The notes: generated by a model from the sequence alone, not told the origin. Shown: positions 19,923 through 32,810, numbered from the stretch's first letter. The stretch: DNA of 64,000 nucleotides from Xanthostigma xanthostigma (GCA_963575645.1 OY754475.1:5952001-6016000); one strand, 5' to 3'. A program made the numbers and translations.

Positions 19923-22840
19923 TACAATATCAAAAAACGTGAAGAAGTGGTGGAGCAGCCACCACAAGAAGAACCAAATCCGTTGATGCGCAAAAAGAAG
20001 ACTCCGGAAGAATTGGCGAGGGAAGCCGAACAAGAAGATGAGGATGAGCTCACTAGTAAGTATAACATTTTTTTTTAGTCACAAGAGAAAATACTTCAGT
20101 GAGAAGAAAATAAAGGCCGCCAAAAATCACAAAACCATTAAGACTTTATCATTTTCAAAGGGCCCAGCTAATTTTATTGTAATGAATCGTTAAGCGACAA
20201 TATTCTCCAATATTCATTTCGTTATGAAACTGAGAATCGAATCAATTTGTTGATAAGAAATCTTTTCTTTTATAAATCATCTCAGAACAAATAATTTGCA
20301 CTCCCAAAAACTTAACGTCCTGAGCTGGGGCCTAGTCAGCCTAATGGTTAATCCATATACTTTTATTCTATATCGAGCATAGGAATAAGATCGCCATCGA
20401 ACCATTATAGTGTAAAGATATAATTCTATCTTTTTTTAAGTGGAACTCGTTAGCTCTGATTGGCTTAACGTCATAGAAAAAGACAAAGTTTTTGAAACAG
20501 AGATACTATTGACTGCTCTGTTTTGTTATAAAGATAATATGTGTCATGACTGCCAAACAATCTTATCATCGGAGAAATCAGGGAATTAAATCGAAGAAAG
20601 AGACGCAGATATATATTTTCGATACGCTTTGTTGCCTTCACTCACCGCACATTGAGTAGATAGACAATGATTCATATAGTTAACTAGCGGTCCCGCCCGG
20701 TTTCACCCGGGCGCAATAGAACGATCTCATTAATGCTCATTGATGCTCCGCTGCTATTGGTCGTACCGTGATATTATATAGCCAATAGCCTTCCTCGATA
20801 AATGGGCTATTCAACAAAATTTCAATTCGAACCAGTAGTTCCTGCGATTAGCGCGTTCAACCAAACAAACAAATTCTTTAGCTTTATATATTAGTATATA
20901 GATTATTAGATATATGGGTTAATCAGATCCTGTATAGAAGTTACGGCATTATGTCACGGGCCACTCTGTATAACTTTAACAAAACAATGTGCACCGCTGT
21001 ATAAAGTTAATGGGACAATAAGAACTCCAGAGCAAATGTTGAAAATAAACGCAACAATGCAATACAAACGATCATGAACAAGGATCTTTCATAATTATCC
21101 GGTGTTATTTCTTTTATGGAGAGGTTATGTTCATTATGTTCATATAGGTGATAAGAATGAACTAGGTTGGTACGACTGCATGAGAGAGGGAAAGCACCGA
21201 AGATGACGGTCCCCAAGAGGGTAATTTACTCCATAAGTAAGACTCATTGTTCTTGAGATGAGCTCTGGGAGTTGGGGTTTTATGTGTGCACCACTAGGTT
21301 ACCTTCTCTCGGTGTTCTGCTATTTTTGTCGACGTCATAGGCTGCACTTATGTCCTAAGGTCGGTCACACAACAGGACTACCGTAAATCAAATATTTCCG
21401 ACCGACCTTAAAAAAAATTATTTTTTTTTACATTTTCAGTTTTTTTTTACTCTCTTATCTTTTACGGATCTTTTACCTTATTAATTTTCAATTCATAGAG
21501 GAAATTTTATATATATAGGTGATTAGGTAATAATGAAAACCTGTTAAATTCCATTCAGATTAGTTTTTATTTTTATAAATCGTATTGGGCACCTTTATAT
21601 TGCAAACATTTATCGTAGTGAGTACTATACTAATAGTACATAACTCAAACTCAACTATCTTTATAATGAGATATTGCACATCGATCTTTGGAAAGAGACA
21701 ATCTGTTATGAGAGTTAACTCTTAAAGAGGTCAATAACTTTTTCCCATAACAGATAGTCTCTTTCCAAAGGTCGATGTGCAATATTTACCGCCGCGTACT
21801 CTAAGAAAGTTAAGATCCGTATCCATATCCGCGGATCTTGAAACCAAAAATTCGTATTCAGATCCGTATCCACGGATATACATTTTTAACGATCCGGCAT
21901 ATCACTATCACTATCTGGAATAATAAGAAACTTTTCAAAAAAATTTCTTCGAAATTCGTCAAATACGTTTTAAGTTAAATACGTTCAAACATAGCTACAT
22001 ACATTATTGCAGGCATATTACCTACGTCGAATTTTATATAATGGAATAGAATAATAGATTTATGTTATTTGGTCTTCAGCGTACATTTATGGTTCACCCT
22101 ATATAACGTGTACGTACATTTCGCGTGGATGTTTTTACGTAATGCTAGCACGGTCACGACGAGAGTCTCCCGTGGGAAACCATAGACTGGTCCTTGTAAT
22201 AATTTTTGTTAAAAAAAAGGTTTCCTACAACAATTTTATGTTGAAACGTAGTCGGCAAAAAATATTTCTCTAGGTATTAATATATTTTATTGTCATAACC
22301 GTCCAACAGAATCTTGTCTGAAGTAATTTTAAAGGCCATTAAAGAGGTTAGGTCAAAAACTCAAAATGATTTTTCCTGAACTAGTAATGAGAAACACAAA
22401 GATTACGATTTAAGTTTCACATAAATTCTCAATAAATAAATGGCAACCGCGCTTGTTCTTCTCAGCTTGTGTTCTCTTGAGAGTAGGGATAAGTCTGTTA
22501 GGTGGGAGTGTTTCTCTCTTGCACTGTCCAATAGTACACTAAATGAAAGAAAGACCGATGTGTAAGTGAGAAAGAAAATGCAATGTTGCCAATACCTTTG
22601 TCCAAGTTGAAATGTATCATCTCTGAATGAATCTAACGAATGTATATTATTGTAGCCACCATTATATAAAATTAGGAGGGCTGTGCCCTTCAAAAGTGCC
22701 TACCCAACCTCCTTAAATATAATTCGAAGTGACGGCGTTAAAGTATAATTTTTAATATGCTTTCAGAGTTTAAAAATACAGTAGAAACTCAAATTAGTGA
22801 ATTAAAAAGTCAGTTAGAGGCGAGGTGCGTGATGCAATGA
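19923..22840 (+). CDS. cpx: Complexin, last two exons (partial gene)
   Basis: Complexin clamps and activates SNARE complexes during synaptic vesicle fusion. Only the C-terminal part is in the window. Exon 19923-20055 follows a pyrimidine-rich acceptor and encodes YNIKKREEVVEQ..., then PNPLMRKKKTPEELA, the family's conserved block just after the SNARE-binding central helix. It ends at ACTA|GTAAGT. The last exon, 22767-22840, completes the split Lys codon and reads KFKNTVETQISELKSQLEA, then RCVMQ and a stop. CVMQ is a CAAX box, so this is the prenylated, membrane-anchored isoform. The phases agree (133 bp = 44 codons + 1; 74 bp = 2 + 24 codons). The N-terminal domain, accessory helix and most of the central helix lie upstream of the window. 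The intron between the two exons holds repeats (20350-20902 and 21664-21790). Insect complexin can have alternative last exons; no second one was recognised here. Confidence 0.95.
20350..20672. repeat. Repeat family E, copy 1
   Basis: Shares long blocks with 38628-38998: ATACTTTTATTCTAT, TAACGTCATAGAAAAAGACA, AAGTTTTTGAAACAGAGATA, CATCGGAGAAATCAGGGAAT and CACCGCACATTGAGTAGATA. It lies in the complexin intron. No coding content; probably a non-autonomous transposon. Confidence 0.8.
20686..20902 (+). mobile_element. Dispersed CCCGCCCGGTTTCACCCGG repeat, copy 2
   Basis: The shortest of three copies (about 217 bp), with the same 5' motif and the same CTTTATATATTAGTATA 3' end as 10913-11670 and 29711-30041. 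It lacks the ATGATCGGAGTTACC block. Confidence 0.75.
21664..21790. mobile_element. 127-bp hairpin element
   Basis: The left arm ATATTGCACATCGATCTTTGG continues to AGAGACAATCTGTTATG and is mirrored on the right by CATAACAGATAGTCTCTTTC and AGGTCGATGTGCAATAT. The arms are about 42 bp with a few mismatches. No coding content. Confidence 0.8.
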
Positions 22841-25800
22841 GCCATCTCATGACGTCAGCAGCTGTTTCCACTCATCACCGCAATATTCGTGTCGGCGCTA
22901 CCATCGCAAAAATATGGCCGTCACCCGTATTATAATCGTTTTCAAGACATCACAATGGCGGCTCTAGTGAAACCTTCATTGTTTCTTTTACGGTATGTTT
23001 TAATGCAAATATTTTTTTAAATAGAGTGTACAGCATTTTAATGATTAAAAATAAAGTTCAATCCAAGGAAAAGCAATTTAAAAGAAATATGTCGGACCTT
23101 ACAAAATTCGATATGTAGTAAATATTGTAATAATAATAATAAATTAATAAATAGAATGGCGAAATTAAAAACAAAGCATATTTTTTGATGTCGTAGAAAT
23201 TTTTAGAAAACGCTTGCGGATACAGCTGCCAATTAATAAGAAACAAAAAAATAAAAAAAAAAACAAAGAGACTGCGATATTTAAACAATTAACAAAAAAC
23301 AAAAATATTATGATGACCTCTTAACAACAATATGTTTGTTTTTGTTTTGTGATGAAATAATAATTGAGTCGATATTGTTTTGGGGCAATTTTTTGTTATC
23401 TTTTGACTCAACATTATAGAAACTGGCTAAATGACAAAACAATCTTTTAGTTATTCGAGAATACAGTACTGTCAAAAAAAAAAAAAATATATATTTGAAA
23501 AATATTTGGATTTGTTGATATCCTCTCCAAAAGACGAATTCTCGACTGTTTATTACTTCATCAAAAAATGTTTAGACCTGAAAAAGTCATCAAAAGCGTA
23601 AAAACAAATTTTTAAAATCGCTCAAAAAATAGTATCATACGAGTGCACTAAATTAGATGCGACACAAAAATTTAAAAAAAATGGCTCTTATGAAAATAAA
23701 ATCTTGAAAATTTTATATTTTTTACGAGGTTATTTTATTCCTGCGTGTGCATCCCTATTACAATGTTTTGTTTTTTTATTATTGTTGATACCGTTTAAAC
23801 CATGTAATTATTATTTCATAAGAGTCTTTTCGATAACATTTTTGAAAAAATCCAAAGCTTGCTGTTGTCATAATAGTTTTGTAGAAAAAGTGTTTGTTAT
23901 TATAATTAATTAATTCACTTGTTATAATTATTAATGAGAGGTATAGATAGTTATTATATAGTTTTATTCATATAAAATCATAAAAATTAAAAACGGTACG
24001 GTGAAGTGTTTCGAATTTCTCAAACAAAAAGAATATATTTCTCTCTGTCTTAATTTTTTTTAGTAGTACCTACGTACGCGTTATGACATCTTTCTTAAGT
24101 GAAGAAAGAAGAAGAAACTATTTATTTTTCATTTGTTTTTTACTTCGTCTTTTGTTATTCGATGCGTCCTTGTTTAATGAGAAAATATTAACCAGTCAAA
24201 GAAACAAAAAAAAGAAAAGTGTTTGGTTATATCTAAATTGTTTTTGATTTTCTCTTAAGGCGACTTTTTAAGGAACTTTTAGGTAAGTATTATACACAAA
24301 AATACCTCAGATAGATTTTTGTATATATAATTAAAAAAAATAATAATAAATTTTGTATAAATTATCAACTTTTCAAAAAAAAATTGTTAATATTTTCTAC
24401 ATTACAGGAACTCGCATATTTTCACTATTTTTTTTTTAATTTAACAAACTTTGTTTCTCTCGAGATCTTTTGGGGCAATATTCAATAAATTACTTAAATT
24501 GTTATCATCCAAATTCCCTTATGACTATGGATGTTTTTTAAAGCCTTTAATGTAATTCTTTCATCTTTTTTTTTTTGGAAACTGCTACAAACAAAATGGC
24601 TGCTTATAAATGTCTTTGAATGTTTCAAGAAAAAAATCTTTTTTATAAAAAGATCACGCGTTATCTTCTTCTATCTTCGTTCTTATTATGAAGTAACAAT
24701 GAAATTAAAGTTTTCAAATCATTTATTGTTTCTTCGTAATTTTTTTAACAACAATGAATTTGTTTCTAATCGCTATTAAATGTCGCATGTGGCGCTCGTC
24801 AATTGTTGTTCGTTGTTCATTGTTGTGTCGACTGTCTCTCTCTCTATCTACTAAACTTCTCTGTCACTCTTCTATCCTGTCTTGTATCTAATTCCTTACG
24901 CGTATTTCGAAAACTCCAAACTTTCTCTTACAAAAGAAAAACTAATGTAAAATAGCTTTTAAAATCGAACATTGGGTTTTAAGTTTAAAACTCAACTAAA
25001 TGTATCTACGAATAAATGTAAAATCGCTTTGTAAGTTAACCAAACCACCAAGTATTTCTACTAACAACTCTTCTATCCTGCGCTGTACACCAATTTAATC
25101 ACACTTTTTCTATATTTTTATGAATTTAACTCGAATAATTCACTTTGTTTTCAATTTTTTAAGCACTTTTCACCTTATGCACTTTTTTTGGTTTTACAAA
25201 AAAATACACACGCATGTAATTTAGTAAACAAACAAGAAATGTCGGACCAATTACGTTTAGTTAACCTTACTTATTGCAGTTAATAATTAATCATTGAAAG
25301 GTTATTTGAACACTGAAAAGTCGATTTTGTAAATTTAAGATGTCAAGCGGGCTTATTTATATTTACTTGATATAACGTCTTATTTTTTAAAATAAACATT
25401 CTGATTATCTAAAAAAAAATCGCTGTTGTCACAACATTAAATGTTCACGAACGTAATAACTACTGTAGTGGCTATATGCTATATAATAATATGGTGGACT
25501 ATACCTGTAATTACCCGTCTCTCCCACCATCTGTTCATAAAGTTTAGAAAATCGATCCAGCGTGTTAAAAAAACAATTGCATGCGTGTTTACCAACATAA
25601 TAAAAATTTTATTATTTTTCGAGAACCGATTTTTTGGTCATTTATTGAATATCACTATTTAAAAGAAACAGATATCATTTTTAAATATATATTTATGAAT
25701 GGTGTTTCAGTAAATGACTGAATATTTTTTCTGCACAACACTTGTCCTCTTTGACCTTCAGAAGATTCGTGCATGAAATGGACTCTTTAGCCTGCCATCC

Positions 25801-28800
25801 CAAAGAATATTGTCTTATGTGTCAATTATCTAATGAACAAAAAAAAATATCATTATAATCTTTTACCATTAAAAATAGAATTATTAAAAAGTATATAAAA
25901 TAAAAGTAAAAAATAATATATTCGTTTCTATGTCTATTATTCTATTTCTAGTTTGTAGTAGAAATTACTAAAATACAAAACGCATTCGTATAGTCAGCCA
26001 TAATCATCCAGAGAATTATGTATTAAAAGTAGTTTACTGAATAAATGTTGTTAATTATTATTACTTATTGTTGTATAAGTGTCGTTGATCTATTTTTAAG
26101 TGTTACGGAGCATTTCGCGATTTCGTTTGTTTCCATTTTGTTTGAAATCAGCTGACACCGGCGGCCATGTTTCAATATGTTTTGTTTTCTTCTTATTCAA
26201 TTGTTTGTTGCTGTTAAACTATTCTTGATCAAATAATTCAACCATTTTATCAACAATACGTTCTTAAAAATATAAACGGAACACACTGCATTTTACACAA
26301 AATATTATTCTTGTTGGAAAACAAACAGTGCAGCCATTTTAACATAAATACCTAACGATGATTGAATAAGTAAACAACTGAATAATCACAAAAAAAAATA
26401 ACATCAGACGTAGCTTTTCTGTGTTCAGATGTCCGATTTCTTACTGTAAGACAATGTCTTTTAATCAATAAATATTTAAGAATTATTCAAAAGTTTTGAC
26501 TACTACAGCCGATTTCAAAGAAATTTCGTCATGTTCGTTGTCCACGGTGTGATTTTTTCTCTATTTCTTCACTTTTCTTCATGTTTCAGCTCAATGTATT
26601 TTTATACTGTTGTTGTTTTTTTTTCTCCTGTAAATGTGGAATTTGGGTGAAATCAAATTTTTTCATTATAGAATTACTATTATTCTTCTTCCCCATTTCT
26701 TTTAAAAGTATAATAATTTTGTGTTTAATTTTGTAATGCAAGATTTTTTTGGTACTCAAAATGTTGTAATCTAGATTCCTATATATTTAGTAGTTTACTG
26801 GATTGTTTTATGAAATTTTCGTGTGAAGAAAACATGAAAATTCAAGTTGAACACTTTTTTTTTGGAATAGTAGATATGTTGTAAACTGCCCTAATTACTG
26901 TAACAATCAATTATTAATCCATTGTTATTATTATTATTCCCGGTTGTCAAGGTGAAATTGTTCCCGGCTCTTTCCAAATTTCTAGGGTAAATTTTTCAGT
27001 TCTCGTTGTCGAGAAAAAGTTACGATGCTATGAATGTTAATGTTTATGAACTGGTATATTTACCCCATTCTGAATATACTCTCCTCTCTATCTGTCTCGT
27101 ATGTTGTTATATTATAGCTATCTTTGTCTAACCTGTATAACAAAAAAAAAAGCAATTGTAGAATAAACGAGTATAGTAAAGTGTGATATGTACAAATATT
27201 TAAATTTCAAAAAAAAAACATTTTTTACAATTAATATAAAAAAAATTACTTTCTTATGTTTTGTATTAAAAATTTATTTGATTTGTTATATGTTTTTTTT
27301 TTAAATACAAAAGTGCAGCATAATGATTTGTCGGGTCAATTTTTTTAATATAAAAAAAAAACACTATCGATAATGTAATGATTTATTCAGCAATAATTTT
27401 TGACTCTTTTTAAAATAATCATCTAAGTATAATAATATTATAAAGAGGTAAAGTTTGTAAGTTTGGATGTAGGAGGTAATCTCCGAAACTACTCATCCGA
27501 TTTCAAAAATGTTATCACCAATATTTAGAATGGATCTTCAGAATGGACAAGTGGTTTACGTTCGTACTGCGCTCGAAACGATTTAATTCGTAAACTTTGA
27601 AACAAATTGGATATTGCTTTTACCCAATCAAATGATTATGATGCACTTAATTAATAATTGTTTTTTTGAAATTATTCAACGCCGAAATCTTTATATAGAT
27701 ACACGATTTTTACCTAAAGTTCTGTAATTTATTTTCTATATATATTTTTTTTAATAAAAACTTAACTTGCAGACAACGACACGTATATAATTAATATTAC
27801 TAGTTATTTAAAAAAGATAAATATTTAATAATAACAATATAAATATAATATAAATGAAAGAATAATAATACTAATATTTAACATTACGAAATTATGAATG
27901 TTTAGTATGATTTTTAAGCTCTAAATATTTGATTTCTGAAGCGCAATTGTACAATTTTTAGACCTGATACATTTTTCGAAGAAAAAAACACGCATAAAAT
28001 ATTATATTTTAACATGTAGGGTCAAATATTTTGATATTTTCTTAGAGAGGGTTGAATTCAAATTTTTGGTGACATTGCTGTAAATAATTTGATTTTATTT
28101 TAGCTTCGCGTTCCTTTTTTTATTCTTGAGTAGAAGCACATCTTCACTCAATGGAAAGAGACAGTAGTGTTGGTTGCAATTTCGTGTCGTTTTTTTGATC
28201 TTTATTGTGATTTAAGTTCTTACCGCAAGGCTACAGAAATCAATATGTAGGGCCAAGAAAGAAAAGATATTAAAAAACTTAAGTTTTTTGGCGGAATTTT
28301 ATACCTGTACACAAAATAATAATTAATATTCTTGTATTATATTAACTAACAATCATTTTGATAGTGATGCATTTTTAATTGTCTTTTTGAAGACTAAATA
28401 ATATTGTAAACTAGCTCATTTTTCGAAAAAAAATAGAACTAATTTAGTGTTAAAATTTTGTAAAAGACCAACATGTTTATTAAGATTTTATAACTAATTG
28501 GATCGGTTCTAAAATGTTTATATTTTTGAACTACGGGCTTTTCTATTGGCCACATGCTATTCGTTGGTTTTGTTTCATAGCTTTAGACTTAGAGGTAACG
28601 AATTAGAATAATTCACTCTTTTAAGCCCTTTAAGAAAATACAATATATGCTTGTTATTGTTAGATTTTTGAAAAAAAAGAAAGTTGCAAAAATATAAACA
28701 TTTCGTCAATTGATTTTATAAGCTCTGCTAAATCTTTATTGTCTTCACCTTTGATATATTATTTTGTAATTCCTCCTTAAAATTTCAGTGCTTTGAAGCT

Positions 28801-29700
28801 ATCATTAAACGCAAAATATTATAATAATATAAACAAAAAATGCTAGTGATAAAATTAAAACCGAAATAAAATTGAAAATAAATTTTTGTATCATTATAAT
28901 TTCCAAAAAAAAAAAGAAACTCAAAATATACTTAGGTGTTGTATTGTTGAAAAAAAAATTGTTCCCAGTAAAAAAATAATTATAGTACTTATTGTTGACC
29001 CATTTTTTTCATAAAGATTTTTTTTGTATTATGTTAAATACTTTTTCATATTTTATCATACAAATTTACCATCTTGTCGTGAATCCTTCTTGACGTTTCT
29101 GCCATTCTATCGTTGTTTCTTCAGAAGTATGCGAAACATCAAGAAGTATCATGCAAAACATTTGTGTAAAATATGAAAAAATATTAATCGCGAATTAGAA
29201 ATATGCACTTTTTAGATTTATAGAAAGAAAATAAAAAATATTTGTTCTTTTTATTTTTTATTTTATGAATAAGGAATTACGGTAGTTATGTATTATATAA
29301 AATATTTAACTATAGTTTTAGAAGAAGGCCTAATTAACTGGGTCTTCTGTTGTTAATTAATAATTATATAAACAAATAAAATAAGTAAGGTGAAAGAAAA
29401 TAGCCGAATGACTTGTTGTTAGGTATAAGTGCCATCACTGCGGCAAAATGTAATGTCACCCTGTCATTAAAAAAATAAAAAATAAAATGAATCAATATTA
29501 ATAAAAAAAAAATATGCAGTTGACAAGAATATAATTTATTGCTTTTTGTGTTCCCTTACGACATCATTAAATTGACTTCAATTAGAAACTGCGGAATCAT
29601 TTCTAAATTCTAACCCCTTCCTCAGTTCCCGTTTTGTCAAAAAAAAAATGTCATCAACGAAATCCAGTAGAATATTATAGACATAGCTTTTTGTCGCTCT
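22841..29700 (+). other. AT-rich tract after complexin stop, possible extended 3' UTR
   Basis: For about 6.9 kb after the CVMQ stop I find no gene and few of the transposon ends that crowd the rest of the window. The main exception is an imperfect inverted repeat at about 29042-29182. The tract is T- and A-rich with many homopolymer runs, and contains Pumilio-type sites TGTATATA (24320-24327) and TGTAAATA (28079-28086). Neuronal genes of insects often carry multi-kilobase 3' UTRs, so an extended complexin 3' UTR is a reasonable inference. No RNA evidence is available, and ordinary intergenic DNA is the alternative. Small frames here (for example 23058-23288, 24531-24779) are compositional artefacts. 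Confidence 0.4.
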
Positions 29701-29710
29701 CTTATTTTAG

Positions 29711-30041
29711 ACCCGCCCGGTTTCACCCGGATGCAAAAAAACGAATTGGAGGGGGGACGCACATTCATCAAATTCAAATTCAAATATTTATTGTCTTAGT
29801 TTACCGAGGTGAATATTGTGTCCAAATTTCATGATGATCGGAGTTACCGTTCAAAAGTTTTTGCCGGACGGACAAACTTTAAGTTATAACATTTTTCATT
29901 GATGCTCCGCTCCTTTTGGACGTAGCATGATATTATATAGCCTTCCTCGATTAATGGGCTATTTTTTCAATTCGAACCAGTAGTTCCTTAGCGCGTTCAA
30001 CCAAACAAACAAACTCTTCAGCTTTATATATTAGTATAGAT
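29711..30041 (+). mobile_element. Dispersed CCCGCCCGGTTTCACCCGG repeat, copy 3
   Basis: Begins CCCGCCCGGTTTCACCCGG, includes TCATGATGATCGGAGTTACC and TGATGCTCCGCTCC, and ends CTTTATATATTAGTATAGAT like the copies at 10913 and 20686. Between 30042 and 30508 I see no feature. Confidence 0.75.
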
Positions 30042-30817
30042 ATAATCGGTTTCATTAGTTTGAAATAAAGTCGAAACAATAAGAGAAACTATATCTAAAG
30101 CACGAAGCAACAATTTTTAGCGCAGATTCGGTGTGCGGTAGTTTTTCAATAATAATGCAACATGAACGTGTGTATAGTTTGATGGAAGAATATTTTATTT
30201 TCAAGTCTACCTACCATTACCAGCTGCCACTTATACATAATTTGAAAACTGTTCATAGAAGCGAAATCGATCAACACGACTTTCTGGAGAAATTTCACGA
30301 CAATGAAAATATGTAGATTATTGTAGAAGTAATTTGTTATTTGTACGTGAACAATTAATATTCTATAGGGTGGGTCAGGATGATTCTAGGATGGGCCAGG
30401 TGAAGAAAAGGAAGAAGTCAGGAAACAAAATAAATATTAATGAAAACGACACATCACTATAGCATCCTAGATGGGATAGGACAGAAATTGAAGGAGGGCT
30501 GACAGTTATAGGCCCCACTCACGATCAAACTTCATGCCACAGTTCAGTGTTCAGTGAAGTTGGACCGATTAATCGAAACACTGACTGGTACCACACACAG
30601 TTCATGCAAACTGCTTATTTTTTTAAATTTTTTGTGTTCAGTTTGGTTCAGTTGTTGGCATACACTCGTCGAGTATAGATATATAAAATATATATTATAT
30701 ACGTACTATAATATTATACTATAGATAATTAATAAGAACTAAATGAGTTATTTAAATGGTGAGGATTGGCTGTTCATAGCTATGGGATTGTATTTAAAAC
30801 AGGGAAATAAGAAAAAA

Positions 30818-31329
30818 ACTCGGGTCGCAGTGCGAAACCCTGCCGACAATATAGTGTATTTGCTTTTATAGGCAGTGTGGCTTTATTATATGAATTTAAC
30901 TTTGTTTTTGGACAAAATAAAGAAAATTACCCCTTAATACACCCCTTAAAACAACATTTTTTTACTTAATTTCAATACTATATATCAATTCAACATCTGT
31001 ACCAAATTATATACACCCTTCAGCATGTAAATCCATATCGGTAAACTTGCGTTTTTATAAAATTTGTAAGTCCGGTACTGTCGGGCCGATTTTTTTAAAA
31101 TTTTAGCAGTACATTTTAATAATTACTAAAGGGTTAAATTTTAAATTTGAAACTATTCTGAGAATTTTTTCGGTATTTTTGGGCCCGAAAACTTTTTTCA
31201 ACCCCTAAATACCACCCTTAACATGGCCCGATTGGGCCCATTTTAAATAGGCTTCGTGCGGTGATGGATTCCAACGTGTGGACCAAATTTCGTTTAAATC
31301 GATTAAGTCTGTCGAGAGTTATCGTGCTA

Positions 31330-31384
<55 letters not shown>

Positions 31385-31533
31385 TATATATATATACATA
31401 TATAAACATACTTTTCCAAAAATGGTGCCAAACTTCTTAGAAAGTTATGAAACGTCGAGAAATTTTGGTCCGACCCCTAGGTCCCGCCATCCGACCGACG
31501 CCAATAGTGTAAGTGCCTTATGGCAAATACACT
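30818..31533. mobile_element. Insertion within Harbinger copy 1 (repeat family C)
   Basis: This segment is absent from the otherwise matching copy at 32038-32810, so it is an insertion (or the other copy is a precise deletion). Its left end, ACTCGGGTCGCAGTGCGAAA, matches the inverted repeat at 9790-9875. It contains the TA microsatellite. No matching right terminal repeat and no coding sequence were recognised. Confidence 0.65.
31331..31397. repeat. (TA)n microsatellite
   Basis: About 30 TA units with a few interruptions, inside the insertion at 30818-31533. Reading frames that overlap it on both strands are artefacts of the repeat. Confidence 0.95.
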
Positions 31534-32037
31534 AAAAAGAAGAATATGGGTGAAAAATTTGTTAGAAATGCGTGATTCAAGAAGTCATGTTTATTTGATT
31601 AATGAATTACATCTTGAACCGCTTGATTGGAATAATTATTTACTAATGGATGAATTAACTTACAATTATTTACTGAAATTAGTTAGGTACCCTATTTATT
31701 AAGAACCAGGACACAAATATACGAAAATCTATTTCTGTACAAGAAAGACTTGCAACAACATTGAGATTTTTGGCTTCTGGTTGTACAAAACACAGAACTC
31801 TAAAAACTGAACTGAAAAAAACCCACACACACAGCAGTTTACTTGAACACTGAACACTGAAGTCGTTCAAAAATCAAGATGCATTTGATGTGTTCATGCC
31901 TGACTTCAGTGTTGGTTTCAGTGTTTATTTGTCCCACACATTATCACGCTTCACTGAACTCTAAGTTTGAACACTGAACTGTGGCATGAAGTTTGATCGT
32001 GAGTGGGGCCTATTACAGGTTGCTGGTACTCGTCTAA

Positions 32038-32810
32038 TAGGCCCCACTCACGATCAAACTTTATGCCACAGTTCAGTGTTCAAACTTATAGTTCAGTGAA
32101 GCATGATAATGTGTGGGACAAATAAACACTGAAACCAACACTGAAGTCAGGCATGAACTCATCAAATGCATCTTGATTTTTGAACGACTTCAGTGTTCAA
32201 GTAAACTGCTGTGTGTGTGTGTTTTTTTCAGTTCCGTTTTTAGAGTTCTGTGTTTTGTACAACCAGAAGCCAAAAATCTCAATGTTGTTGCAAGTCTTTC
32301 TTGTACAGAAATAGATTTTCGTATATTTGTGTACTGGTTCTTAATAAATAGGGTAACTAATTTCAGTAATTAATTGTAAGTTAATTCAACCATTCGTAAA
32401 TAATCATTCCAATCAAGCGGTTCAAGATGTAATTCATTAATCAAATAAACATGACTTCTTGAATCACGCATTTCTAACAAATTTTTCACCCATATTCTTC
32501 TTTTTTTTCTTATTTCCCTGTTTTAAATACATCCCATAGCTATGAACAGCCAATTCTCACCATTTAAATAACTCATTTAGTTCTTATTAATTACCTATAG
32601 TATAATATTATAGTATGTATATAATATATATTTTATATATCTATACTCGACGAGTGTATGCCAACAACTGAACCAAACTGAACACAAAAAATTAAAAAAA
32701 ATGAGCAGTTTGCATGAACTGTGTGTGGTACCAGTCAGTCTTTCGATTAATCGGTCCAACTTCACTGAACACTGAACTGTGGCATGAAGTTTGATCGTGA
32801 GTGGGGCCTA
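32038..32810 (-). mobile_element. PIF/Harbinger-type element, second inverted copy
   Basis: 773 bp with the same TAGGCCCCACTCACGATC ends, nearly identical to copy 1 but in the opposite orientation and without the internal insertion. Minus-strand content again gives the ...SRSHVYLINELHLEP... fragment. The flanking trinucleotides are TAA on the left and TTA on the right, so a clean duplication is not evident. The two copies lie 25 bp apart, head to head, giving a long imperfect palindrome. Confidence 0.85.

Larger units (their letters stand above)
30509..32012 (+). mobile_element. PIF/Harbinger-type element, internally deleted and interrupted
   Basis: Ends in TAGGCCCCACTCACGATCAA / TTGATCGTGAGTGGGGCCTA inverted repeats and is flanked by a TTA on each side (30506-30508, 32013-32015), the 3-bp target duplication typical of PIF/Harbinger. 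Coding remnants fit the N-terminal part of Harbinger transposase: 31520-31702 reads ...MRDSRSHVYLINELHLEP... and ...LMDELTYNYLLKLV, and the next frame continues the family's pattern before stops. The DDE catalytic region is missing. A foreign segment (30818-31533) splits the copy. Confidence 0.85.

Noticed and set aside
22403..22693. 96-codon minus-strand gene within the complexin intron
   Set aside because: No start context, motif or family resemblance; lies just upstream of the last complexin exon and is probably chance.
31218..31535. Tyr/Ile-rich proteins on both strands
   Set aside because: They are translations of the (TA)n microsatellite.
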